This document shows positions 7,795-16,091 of a stretch of 24,865 nt of DNA, in pieces (position 1 is the stretch's first letter; every line of letters begins with the position of its first letter). The stretch covers positions 1 through 24,865 of the forward strand of contig CALTVJ010000020.1 of the NCBI GenBank assembly GCA_943912835.1, given 5' to 3'. This DNA is from an uncultured Porphyromonas sp. (GTDB lineage Bacteria; Bacteroidota; Bacteroidia; Bacteroidales; Porphyromonadaceae). Under the pieces are notes generated by a model that had not been told where the DNA came from, did not search any database, and saw only the letters and a program-made list of their open reading frames with translations. The translations under genes were made by a program, and so were the position numbers.

Positions 7795-9603
7795 ATGAAG
7801 GAATTTTTTAAGTCTTTTTTTGCCGCTCTTCTAGCTCAAGTTGTTGGGGGAGGCTGTCTGATTTTTTTCTTTTTTGCTGGTATCTTTTCTCTGATTGTAG
7901 GAGTTGCTTCTTGGGGAAGTGGTCTTTCGGGAAAGAAAAATATACCGACAGAGTTGAAAGCATCAACAATCCTAAAAATTGATGTATCTTCTTTAAGTGA
8001 TATTGTAAAAGAGGATCCATTTGCTAGTTTTGCTTCGACAAACAGTACACAGCCAATAGCATTATCTAAAATCACTCAAGCTATTAGAGCTGCTAAGAAT
8101 AATCCGAATATTGAGGCTATCTACTTAAATGTAGAGCATATTGCCTGTGGGATGGGGTCTATTGATGAATTACGTCGTGCGATATTAGATTTTAAGCAAA
8201 GTAAGAAACCAGTATGGGCCTATGCAGATAATTATACACAAAAGGCCTACTATTTGGCCTCTGTAGCTGATAAAGTATACCTTAACCCTCAAGGGATAGT
8301 TTCCCTAACTGGGATTGCAAGTAGTACAATGATGTACAAGGATGCCTTGGATAAATTAGGAGTGAAAATGGAGGTATTTAAGGTCGGAACTTTCAAAAGT
8401 GCAGTAGAGCCTTATATCCTTAATAGAATGAGTGAAGCTAATAAGACTCAAGTCCAAGAGTATATAGGTGGATTATGGGCAAATATTCTTTCAGGGATCT
8501 CAGAGACTCGCAAAGTACCGATAGATAGTTTAGAGCAGTTTGTTAATAATGGGAAAGCTTATTCAGAGGCAGAGACTTTTGTCTCATTTGGATTAGTTGA
8601 TAGTCTACTATATAGAAAAGATATTAAATCACTTTTTGCAAGTAAACTTGGGTTCTCAGAGTCTGATTTACGGATGATTTCACTAGCTAATATGGCTGAG
8701 TATATAGAGTCTGATGAGCAAAGTGATAATAAAATAAAGGTAATTTTTGCAGAAGGTGAGATTGCAGATGTAAGTATAGATTACTGGAATACAGACAACT
8801 CATATATCAACTATAGTCTTGTTAAAGAAATAGAGGATGCCGAAAAGGATGACAATATTCATGCTGTTGTGTTGAGAGTAAATTCTCCAGGTGGAAGTGC
8901 TTTCTTGTCTGAGCAAATCTGGTACGCAGTAAAAACTCTTCGTGCGAAAAAGCCTGTGGTGGTTTCAATGGGGGATTATGCTGCTTCGGGAGGGTATTAT
9001 ATTTCTGCACCAGCAAATATGATTGTGGCAGAACCCAATACCTTGACAGGTTCTATTGGTATTTTTGGTCTTGTCCCTAATGCCAGTGCCTTGGCAGATA
9101 AAGTTGGGGTGTATACTGATATAGTTAAGACTAGTGAATTTGCAGATCTTGAAGCAGGTATACCTTTTAGACCAATGAATGATCAACAAAGACTCTTGAT
9201 CCAAAAGCAAGTTGAGCGTGGTTATGAGACGTTTTTAAGTCGAGTGTCAGAAGGACGTCAGATGACTAGAGATGCTGTCGACCAAGTAGCTCAAGGTCGT
9301 GTTTGGTTGGGACAAAAAGCTCTACAGCTAGGTTTAGTTGATAAATTAGGAGGTTTGCAAACAGCTATTCAAGAAGCTGCTAAAATCGCTAAACTAAAGG
9401 ATTATGAAGTATCTTATGGGGAAACAAGTAAAAATATCTTCATGGAGCTGTTTGAGAGCTCAAATCCAACAGATGATTTCATTGCACACCTCCGAGGAAG
9501 TATGCTAACCAAAGATGAGAGAAAAATGCTTAAAGAGCTCAGAGGAATTACCACTTATATGGGTATCCAAGCTCGTCTACCTTACGAGTTTGTGAGCTAC
9601 TAA
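7795..9603 (+). CDS. sppA: Signal peptide peptidase SppA, 67-kDa type
   Basis: 602 residues from ATG 7795; an in-frame TTG at 7783 would add four residues. The N-terminus (MKEFFKSFFAALL...) carries one membrane anchor, then two tandem SppA/S49 protease domains. The Ser/Lys dyad is present: Lys201 in VGTFKSAVEPY of the N-terminal half and Ser398 in GDYAASGGYYIS of the C-terminal half, as in E. coli SppA (Lys209/Ser409). NSPGGSA (about 363-369) is the substrate/oxyanion region. The enzyme degrades cleaved signal peptides in the membrane on the periplasmic side. In Bacteroidetes sppA commonly lies next to lpxK, as here (33-bp gap), and may be transcribed with it. Confidence 0.93.
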   Translation: MKEFFKSFFAALLAQVVGGGCLIFFFFAGIFSLIVGVASWGSGLSGKKNIPTELKASTILKIDVSSLSDIVKEDPFASFASTNSTQPIALSKITQAIRAAKNNPNIEAIYLNVEHIACGMGSIDELRRAILDFKQSKKPVWAYADNYTQKAYYLASVADKVYLNPQGIVSLTGIASSTMMYKDALDKLGVKMEVFKVGTFKSAVEPYILNRMSEANKTQVQEYIGGLWANILSGISETRKVPIDSLEQFVNNGKAYSEAETFVSFGLVDSLLYRKDIKSLFASKLGFSESDLRMISLANMAEYIESDEQSDNKIKVIFAEGEIADVSIDYWNTDNSYINYSLVKEIEDAEKDDNIHAVVLRVNSPGGSAFLSEQIWYAVKTLRAKKPVVVSMGDYAASGGYYISAPANMIVAEPNTLTGSIGIFGLVPNASALADKVGVYTDIVKTSEFADLEAGIPFRPMNDQQRLLIQKQVERGYETFLSRVSEGRQMTRDAVDQVAQGRVWLGQKALQLGLVDKLGGLQTAIQEAAKIAKLKDYEVSYGETSKNIFMELFESSNPTDDFIAHLRGSMLTKDERKMLKELRGITTYMGIQARLPYEFVSY

Positions 9604-9636
9604 GATAGTTGCTATACAAGCTTTGATCAATTTTGC

Positions 9637-10734
9637 ATGTTACGCAAGAGATATAATATTCTACTAAGACCCCTAGCCTATATATATGGGCTAGGAGTCT
9701 CTTTGCGTAATACTTTATTTGATTGGGGAGTATTAAAGGAAACCACTTACCCTATACCGATTATTTGTGTAGGAAACATAACGGTTGGAGGAACAGGAAA
9801 AACGCCTCATGTTGAGTATGTTTTAGATTTACTTACACCTTTTTATCGAGTTGCAGTCTTATCAAGAGGCTATAAACGTAAGAGTAGAGGATTGATTGAT
9901 GCTAATATCTCCCACACAGCAGAGGAGATAGGAGACGAGCCAAAACAAATAAAGCTCAAATACCCTGAAGTACGTCTTATCATTAATTCTGATAGAAGGC
10001 AATCAATGGAGTATCTTATGGGCTTACCATCAGAAGAGCGTCCTCAGGTTGTTGTTATGGATGATGGATTGCAACATAGATATGTGAAGCCATCCTATAG
10101 AGTTATGCTTATGGATATAACGAGACCAGTAGACGAAGATCGATTATTGCCAGAGGGAAGCCTGAGAGAATCTATTAGCTCTCTTTATCGCATGGATTGT
10201 ATTGTTGTAACTAAATGCCCAGAAGATCTAAATCCAATGGAGCGAAGAGGGATTGAGAGGTCTTTGTCTCCTTATCCCTATCAACATATTGCATTTTCTT
10301 CGATTGCTTATTTGGAAGTCAGAAAGATTGAGAATTTGATTGACACAAACAACCGGTCTAAGAATGAAGTTAATAAACTGGTGTTGGGTACCCCTGTTTT
10401 GCTCTTATCTGGTATTGCAAATTCAGATCTTTTGAAAACCCAAATAAGACAGACCTATAACCTTATTCATCATTTATCCTATCCTGATCATCATAGTTTT
10501 AGCATCAAGGATATAGAACACATAAATAAAAAATACGAAGAGCTTATATTGCTTTATCCAGAATTATGTGTTATCTGCACAGAGAAAGATGCAGTCCGTT
10601 TAATTGATTATATCGACCACTTGTCATTTAACATATTACATAAAATTTACTACTTACCAATTAAGACCAAATTCATTCATAATAAAGAGCTTTTTGATCA
10701 TTTAATTTTTGAAGTAGTCAAGGATAAGTCATAA
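9637..10734 (+). CDS. lpxK: Tetraacyldisaccharide 4'-kinase
   Basis: 365 residues. LpxK phosphorylates the 4' position of the lipid A disaccharide at the inner membrane, the sixth step of the Raetz pathway. A hydrophobic stretch near the N-terminus (about 10-25) is the membrane anchor. The P-loop is in VGNITVGGTGKTPHVEYV (GGTGKT 51-56). SRGYKRKSRG (76-84) and the Walker B-like MDDGLQHRYV (Asp142, Asp143, Gln146, His147) are diagnostic. The C-terminal half has YPDHHSFS and the CTEKDAVRL motif near the end, also family hallmarks. The length fits Bacteroidetes LpxK. The neighbours sppA upstream and a ThiL-family gene downstream match a gene order I know from other Bacteroidales. Confidence 0.95.
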   Translation: MLRKRYNILLRPLAYIYGLGVSLRNTLFDWGVLKETTYPIPIICVGNITVGGTGKTPHVEYVLDLLTPFYRVAVLSRGYKRKSRGLIDANISHTAEEIGDEPKQIKLKYPEVRLIINSDRRQSMEYLMGLPSEERPQVVVMDDGLQHRYVKPSYRVMLMDITRPVDEDRLLPEGSLRESISSLYRMDCIVVTKCPEDLNPMERRGIERSLSPYPYQHIAFSSIAYLEVRKIENLIDTNNRSKNEVNKLVLGTPVLLLSGIANSDLLKTQIRQTYNLIHHLSYPDHHSFSIKDIEHINKKYEELILLYPELCVICTEKDAVRLIDYIDHLSFNILHKIYYLPIKTKFIHNKELFDHLIFEVVKDKS

Positions 10735-10763
10735 TCATTCAATAAGAAGTATTAGTTATATAG

Positions 10764-11804
10764 ATGAACAGAATAGAGTTATCGACTATCGGTAAATATC
10801 CTCTTATAAAAAAACTTACAGATAAAATAAAAATTAGGCAAGCTTCAACCTTCAGAGGGTTGAGCGATGATGCCGTTGTTTTGACTCCCACAACAGAAAC
10901 GAAAACACTTGTAACCCAAAAAGTCTTTTTGGAAGGTATCGATTTTGATCTCACCTATACGCCATTAAAACATTTGGGATATAAGATTGTGGTTGCTAGC
11001 ATATCGAGTATATATTCAATGAATGCACATCCTAAACAGTTTCTACTCTCAATAGGAGTGTCAGCTCGCTTTTCTCTAGAGGATATAGAAGAGCTTTGTT
11101 CTGGGGTTTACTTAGCCATAGAAAACTATAATATTGATATGACTAGTCTTGATGTAACGAGTAGTTTAACAGGACTAACGATAAGTGCATCAGTAGTAGG
11201 GGAAGGAAGTGATACTAGGTTAACATATCGTTCTGGTGCCCGTCCTACAGACTTGATATGTGTGACAGGAGATCTTGGTGCTGCGTATATGGGATTGCAA
11301 CTTCTAGAGAGAGAAAAGAGGGTGTTTTCTGGAGAGAAGGGGGACTTTGAGCCTGAATTCTCAGGGAGAGAATATATATTGGAAAGGCAACTTCGTCCTC
11401 AAGCTCGTCAATATCTTATTCATAAGCTAGAGAATATTGGAGTTAAACCTAGTTCAATGATTAATGTCTCAGATGGTTTAGCAAGCGAATTAAAGCATCT
11501 AGCTCAAGAAAGTAATGTCGGGTTGCGTATATACGAAGATCGCCTACCTATAGATTACGAAACGGCAGCTATGGCTGAAGAGTTTAATCTTAATGTAACT
11601 ACTGTCGCTTTAAATGGAGGTGATGACTACGAGTTACTATTTACAATTCCTTTAGGGCTAATGGATAGCATTAAAAATCTGGATGGAGTCAGAATCATTG
11701 GACATGTCACCGAGCCTAATTTAGGTGTAGCTTTAGTTGCTCGTGATGGAACGGAATTAGAGCTTATAGCACAAGGCTGGTCTAGAGGTGGAACAGATCA
11801 ATAA
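10764..11804 (+). CDS. ThiL-family (thiamine-monophosphate kinase) protein with altered metal-binding sites
   Basis: 346 residues of the AIR synthase/ThiL superfamily. Recognisable blocks: LSDDAVVL (Asp35, Asp36), FLEGIDFDLTYTPLKHLGYK (55-74), SSLTGLTIS (133-141), CVTGDLGAAY (166-175), VSDGLASELKHL (Asp237) and NGGDDYELLFTI (284-295). These match ThiL, which phosphorylates thiamine phosphate to thiamine diphosphate with ATP and several Mg ions. Compared with the family pattern I remember, T-T-D-L is T-Q-K-V here (Lys53), L-S-D-I-Y-A-M-N is I-S-S-I-Y-S-M-N (Ser82), and G-G-D-T is S-L-D-V (128-131). Two metal-ligand aspartates are therefore absent and the third site is altered. The gene sits in the thiL position after lpxK. 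It may be a degenerate or repurposed ThiL; catalytic activity is doubtful, so I do not assign the symbol. Confidence 0.8.
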   Translation: MNRIELSTIGKYPLIKKLTDKIKIRQASTFRGLSDDAVVLTPTTETKTLVTQKVFLEGIDFDLTYTPLKHLGYKIVVASISSIYSMNAHPKQFLLSIGVSARFSLEDIEELCSGVYLAIENYNIDMTSLDVTSSLTGLTISASVVGEGSDTRLTYRSGARPTDLICVTGDLGAAYMGLQLLEREKRVFSGEKGDFEPEFSGREYILERQLRPQARQYLIHKLENIGVKPSSMINVSDGLASELKHLAQESNVGLRIYEDRLPIDYETAAMAEEFNLNVTTVALNGGDDYELLFTIPLGLMDSIKNLDGVRIIGHVTEPNLGVALVARDGTELELIAQGWSRGGTDQ

Positions 11805-11823
11805 TTACAAATTATAGAAGAAT

Positions 11824-13002
11824 ATGATGAAACATTATTTTGCATACTGGGGAGAACGTTATAAGGCGGATTTAGTTGGTAACATTTTGCCCTTTTGGTT
11901 AAAATATGGAATAGATAGCGAGCATGGAGGTATTTACACTTGTTTAGATCGTCAAGGGAATTTGATGGATTCAACAAAGAGTGTCTGGTTTCAGGGACGT
12001 GCTGCTTATATTTTTGCCAATGCTTACAATTGTATAGAAAAAAATCAAGATTACTTACAAGCAAGTAAGTCATGCATTGACTTCATTGAGAAATACTGCT
12101 TTAATGAAGAAGGTCGTATGTATTTTGAAGTAAAAGCTGATGGGACACCACTTAGATTAAGGCGTTATGTCTTTAGCGAAAGTTTTGCGATCATAGCTAT
12201 GGCTGAATATAGTATTGCTAGTGGTGACAAAACCTATGCTAATAAGGCTCTTGACTTATTTAAGAAGGTTCAAGGTTGGTTAGTTACTCCTGGTAAACTA
12301 CCGAGAAAATATCTTGAGAGCGCATCTGGACGAGGTCACTCTATTGTTATGATTATGTTGAATGTTGCAGCTCAACTACGTAAGGCTATCAAGGATCCTG
12401 TATTAGATAAACAAATATCGGACAGTATCTGTGAATTAAAAGCTTACTTCATGAAGTCAGAATATAAAGCTTTATTAGAAAGTGTTGGCCCTAATGGAGA
12501 ATTTATTGATACAATTAATGGTAGATTGATAAATCCAGGTCATTGTATTGAAACAGCTTGGTTCTTAATGGATGAAGTTAAATACCGTGGAGGAGACCCT
12601 GAGCTTTTAGATATGGCTTTGACTATTTTAGACTGGTCTTGGGAATGGGGCTGGGATAAAGAATACGGCGGTATAATTAATTTTAGAGATTGTAAAAACT
12701 TCCCAGCTCAAGATTACTCTCAAGATATGAAGTTTTGGTGGCCACAGACAGAAGCAATTATAGCAACATTGTATGCTTACGAATTGACTGGAAATGATAA
12801 ATATCTTCAGTGGCACCAGGATATAAGCGATTGGACGTATGCTCATTTTCCTGATAAGGCTTATGGAGAGTGGTATGGTTATCTTCATAGAGATGGATCA
12901 ATAGCTCAACCTGCGAAAGGAAATATCTTTAAAGGGCCATTTCATATACCTCGTATGCTCATCAAAGGATATGCTCTTTGTCAAGAGATCTTATCTAAGT
13001 AG
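11824..13002 (+). CDS. N-acylglucosamine 2-epimerase (AGE/RnBP family)
   Basis: 392 residues; two adjacent ATGs at 11824 and 11827 are possible starts. This is an (alpha/alpha)6-barrel sugar epimerase that interconverts N-acetylglucosamine and N-acetylmannosamine. Family features: HGGIYTCLDRQG near the N-terminus, VWFQGRAAY with Arg59, GHSIVMIMLN (His172), NPGHCIETAWFL (His240) and GNIFKGPFHIPRML with the C-terminal His374. The conserved histidines act in proton transfer. VWFQGR and the YGYLHRDGS...FKGPFH ending favour the AGE branch over cellobiose 2-epimerases. In Bacteroidetes this type serves as NanE in sialic acid use, but no sialidase, lyase or transporter genes are adjacent, so the role here is uncertain. 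A terminator follows, closing the operon. Confidence 0.85.
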   Translation: MMKHYFAYWGERYKADLVGNILPFWLKYGIDSEHGGIYTCLDRQGNLMDSTKSVWFQGRAAYIFANAYNCIEKNQDYLQASKSCIDFIEKYCFNEEGRMYFEVKADGTPLRLRRYVFSESFAIIAMAEYSIASGDKTYANKALDLFKKVQGWLVTPGKLPRKYLESASGRGHSIVMIMLNVAAQLRKAIKDPVLDKQISDSICELKAYFMKSEYKALLESVGPNGEFIDTINGRLINPGHCIETAWFLMDEVKYRGGDPELLDMALTILDWSWEWGWDKEYGGIINFRDCKNFPAQDYSQDMKFWWPQTEAIIATLYAYELTGNDKYLQWHQDISDWTYAHFPDKAYGEWYGYLHRDGSIAQPAKGNIFKGPFHIPRMLIKGYALCQEILSK

Positions 13003-13021
13003 TGTAGTATCGTATTAATAT

Positions 13022-13060
13022 TGTGCCAACAAGTTAAGCTAAACGCATCTTGTTGGTACA
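13022..13060 (+). terminator. Terminator after the AGE epimerase gene
   Basis: Arms 13022-13033 (TGTGCCAACAAG) and 13049-13060 (CTTGTTGGTACA) pair over 12 positions with one G-U pair, around a 15-nt loop, followed by CTTTTCG. It sits 20 bp after the epimerase stop and before the MATE gene, so it likely ends the upstream operon. Confidence 0.7.
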
Positions 13061-13092
13061 CTTTTCGTATATATAATGCTTAATTAAACTAT

Positions 13093-14421
13093 TTGGAAGC
13101 AAAAGATTTAACTAAGGGGGATATCGCTCGACACTTGTTTCAGATAGCACTGCCTATTATGGGAACAAGCTTTGTCCAAATGGCATATAGTTTTACTGAT
13201 ATGGCTTGGCTTGGACGCTTAGGGAGTGATAGTGTTGCTGCAGTAGGTATTGTCTCCGTCTTTATGTGGATTGCTACCTCTTTGACCTATTTGACAAAAA
13301 CTGGTAGTGAAGTCAATGTTGCTCAAGCCTTAGGGGTAAAGCAATACGTTAAGGCTCAGATATATGCTAGTCATAATACAACAATAGGTCTCTTGCTCGG
13401 AGTCCTTATTATGTTAATTTATGCTGTTTGGGGAGATTCTCTTATCGGATTATACCATTGTTCTTTAAGCGTTTATAATTTATCCTCTGAATATATGTAC
13501 ATAGCCTTATTAGGCTTACCTGCTATATTTTTGAGTTATACTCTCTTTGGTATTTATAATGCAACTGGAAATAGTTATATCCCATTTGTAATTTTATCCC
13601 TTGGCCTAGCGAGTAATATTATTCTAGATCCTTTATTAATTCATGTTCTCTCGCTTGGTGTTAGTGGAGCAGCCTGGGCAACGGTAATAAGTCAGTATCT
13701 GGTCCTCTTATGCTTTTTTGTGCGTTTAAAGTACTATGACAAACTTCTAAATAACTTCACTCTCTTTTGTATACCTCGTTCAAGAGTAACTTGGGATATC
13801 ATGAAGATAGGCTTGCCTGCCGCGACTTTGAATGTCTTATTTGCCTTAATTACAGTCTATATGGGGCGCCTTGTATCAGAAGTAGGTGGAGATATTGGAG
13901 TAGCTGTTTTAACAACAGGAGGACAACTTGAAGCTTTAACATGGAATACAGCTCAAGGTGTTACAACAGCTTTGAGTACATTGGTGGCGCAGAATTATAG
14001 TGCTCAACAATTTCGGAGGGTGTGGGAGGCTTATCGTAAAACACTAGTCTTTACATTAGTAGTTGGTTTCGGTGGGACTTTATATTTTGCTATAGGAGGA
14101 GAGTCTCTATTTAAATTAATTGTCCCAGATTCATTAACAGCTGCAATGGGAGGTGTGTATCTTAAAATTAGTAGCTATAGTCAAATGTTAATGATGGTAG
14201 AAATCACAACTCAAGGACTTCTCTATGGCATAGGTCGAAGCTATATTCCTGCAACAATTAGTATATCTGGCAATATACTACGTATACCTCTAGCTTCTGT
14301 CTTTTTATTTTACGGCTTGGGTATAGAGGCTGTGTGGTGGGCTATTAGTTTATCAGCGGCATTAAAAGGAGTTTTATCTATAATCGTTGTTTTTTACTTA
14401 TATCGCAATAAAGTCTTATGA
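13093..14421 (+). CDS. MATE-family multidrug/sodium antiporter
   Basis: 442 residues, twelve predicted membrane segments in two six-helix halves, the usual MATE size. The N-terminus (about 8-41) has the MATE signature: IARHLFQIALPIMGTSFV followed by DMAWLGRLGS. The protein exports drugs or metabolites in exchange for Na+ or H+ at the inner membrane; the substrate is unknown. TTG at 13093 is the best start: an in-frame TAA lies 12 bp upstream and the next ATG would cut into helix 1. The upstream terminator implies its own promoter within about 30 bp. A TATAAT-like sequence lies at 13072-13077, but it is not the Bacteroidetes motif. The stop overlaps the next gene's start (ATGA). Confidence 0.88.
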   Translation: MEAKDLTKGDIARHLFQIALPIMGTSFVQMAYSFTDMAWLGRLGSDSVAAVGIVSVFMWIATSLTYLTKTGSEVNVAQALGVKQYVKAQIYASHNTTIGLLLGVLIMLIYAVWGDSLIGLYHCSLSVYNLSSEYMYIALLGLPAIFLSYTLFGIYNATGNSYIPFVILSLGLASNIILDPLLIHVLSLGVSGAAWATVISQYLVLLCFFVRLKYYDKLLNNFTLFCIPRSRVTWDIMKIGLPAATLNVLFALITVYMGRLVSEVGGDIGVAVLTTGGQLEALTWNTAQGVTTALSTLVAQNYSAQQFRRVWEAYRKTLVFTLVVGFGGTLYFAIGGESLFKLIVPDSLTAAMGGVYLKISSYSQMLMMVEITTQGLLYGIGRSYIPATISISGNILRIPLASVFLFYGLGIEAVWWAISLSAALKGVLSIIVVFYLYRNKVL

Positions 14422-15704
14422 GTTCTGCTTTATTGATTAGATCCCTAGTATCGACTACCCTATTTATAACTTTGTTCTCTGCTTGTTCTGCATACAAAGG
14501 AGCATATAATTTGGATTGTTTATTAGATGGGCAGGGTTTCTCACAAAAATCGGTAGATAGTCTCTTGGTAGATTATTTACAAACAGAACATATCCCAATC
14601 AGAAAGAATAACAGAATAAAGCTATTGTCTAGTGGACGAGAAAAATTTTCCGATTTGCTTTCTGAGATCCGTAAGGCAAAGCAATATGTTCATTTGGAGT
14701 ATTTTAATTTTAGGAATGATTCTATTTCTCATGAGCTCTTTAGGTTATTAACCCAAAAGCAAAAAGAAGGTCTAAAAGTCCGTATTCTATTTGACGCATT
14801 TGGAAACATGTCAAATAATCAACCTCTAAAAAGGAGGCACTTGGATAGTTTACGAACCTTAGGGCTGGATATTGTAAAGTACGATCCTATTAGATTCCCT
14901 TGGATCAATCATATAGCAAGTAGAGATCACAGAAAAATTGTAATTATTGATGGCAAGGTTGCTTATCTTGGAGGAATGAACGTTGCGGATTATTATATCA
15001 CGGGATTAGATAAGATTGGCCCTTGGAGAGATATGCACTCTCGTGTTGAAGGAGAAGCTGTACAAGATATACAAACTATATTCTCTAGAATGTGGAAAAA
15101 GGCAACTGGAGAGGAAATAGAGGAAATCATGAACTCTACAATTACAGGTTCAGATACTATCAGTCTAGCTGTAGTTGATAGAAGTCCAAGAATACAGCCA
15201 GATGCACTAAAAGAATCTATTGCTGTTTCAATAGCTGGAGCTCAAAAACAAGTAAATATTGTTAACCCATATTTTGTGCCAACTCGGAGAGTTATGAAAG
15301 CCATTAAGAGGGCAATATCTAACGGAGTACAAGTCAATATTATGGTTTCAGAAAAGAGTGATATTCCATTTACTCCAGAGGCAATGAAGTATAAACTTCG
15401 AAAACTAGCTCAAAAAGGAGCTCAGGTCTATCTTTATCAGAATGGATTTCATCATGCTAAGGTTATGACAATAGATGGCAAGCTCTCTACTATAGGCTCA
15501 GCAAACCTAAATAGTCGCAGCCTAAGATATGATTACGAGACAAACTTATTCATTTTTGATCAGAATGTGACGAAACAAATCGATAGTATTTATACTATTG
15601 ATCAAGAGAAAAGTATCATGTTAGATGATGTATATTGGCAAAAAAGGAGTATTTGGAAAAAAATACTAGGTTGGTTTGCTAATTTATTTACGCCTTTCCT
15701 CTAA
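14418..15704 (+). CDS. Cardiolipin synthase-like phospholipase D family lipoprotein
   Basis: 428 residues. Two complete HKD catalytic motifs are visible: HRKIVIIDGK (His171, Lys173, Asp178) and HAKVMTIDGK (His346, Lys348, Asp353), with GGMN and GSAN following each as in bacterial cardiolipin synthases. Such enzymes join two phosphatidylglycerols into cardiolipin, or hydrolyse or transfer phospholipid head groups. In place of the two N-terminal membrane helices of classical Cls, this protein has a lipoprotein signal peptide with lipobox F-S-A-C (Cys23), so it should be lipid-anchored outside the inner membrane. Its ATG overlaps the MATE stop by 4 bp (translational coupling). Its 3' end overlaps the convergent small lipoprotein gene by 21 bp. 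Confidence 0.85.
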   Translation: MSSALLIRSLVSTTLFITLFSACSAYKGAYNLDCLLDGQGFSQKSVDSLLVDYLQTEHIPIRKNNRIKLLSSGREKFSDLLSEIRKAKQYVHLEYFNFRNDSISHELFRLLTQKQKEGLKVRILFDAFGNMSNNQPLKRRHLDSLRTLGLDIVKYDPIRFPWINHIASRDHRKIVIIDGKVAYLGGMNVADYYITGLDKIGPWRDMHSRVEGEAVQDIQTIFSRMWKKATGEEIEEIMNSTITGSDTISLAVVDRSPRIQPDALKESIAVSIAGAQKQVNIVNPYFVPTRRVMKAIKRAISNGVQVNIMVSEKSDIPFTPEAMKYKLRKLAQKGAQVYLYQNGFHHAKVMTIDGKLSTIGSANLNSRSLRYDYETNLFIFDQNVTKQIDSIYTIDQEKSIMLDDVYWQKRSIWKKILGWFANLFTPFL

Positions 15705-16085
15705 GTTATTTACTTTAGCAAACGAAACCAAAATAGAATCAATCGTTCTTAATTTTATCAAAGAGTCTGTTACCTCTTCGATAAAAAGTTTAGATTCACC
15801 CGTTTGCTCCTGTACATACAATGTATCTTGAGATATGTGCCATGTACAAGGTCTTGTTTTATTAGCACCTGTAGAACTTTCATAATATTGAGACATACGA
15901 TTTTTGGTGGAAAATGTAACAATACATTTTACCCCATTTTCCATCTCTTGAGCTAACCAAGACCCCAAAAAACTGTTTTCTGAGAAAGTCTTTTTACTTT
16001 CGATCTCTGTTTTATCAGAATTAGTGCAAGATATCATCGCAAGGGATAGAAACATTGCACAGAAATAAATATATTTATGTAACAT
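15684..16085 (-). CDS. Small lipoprotein, lipocalin-like domain possible
   Basis: 133 residues. The signal peptide ends in a lipobox, L-A-M-I-S-C with Cys20, so this is a lipid-anchored periplasmic or outer-membrane protein. The mature part has FLGSWLAQEMENGVKCIVTF, then alternating short beta-strands (RPCTWHISQDTLYVQ, LFIEEVTDSLIKL). This pattern resembles lipocalin-like domains in Bacteroidetes lipoproteins (a G-x-W near the start and a DTLYI-type strand). I do not know the function. It is the last gene of the operon, 6 bp after trkH, and its end overlaps the cardiolipin synthase-like gene on the other strand. Confidence 0.7.
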   Translation of the reverse strand: MLHKYIYFCAMFLSLAMISCTNSDKTEIESKKTFSENSFLGSWLAQEMENGVKCIVTFSTKNRMSQYYESSTGANKTRPCTWHISQDTLYVQEQTGESKLFIEEVTDSLIKLRTIDSILVSFAKVNNLEERRK

Positions 16086-16091
16086 ATTGTA

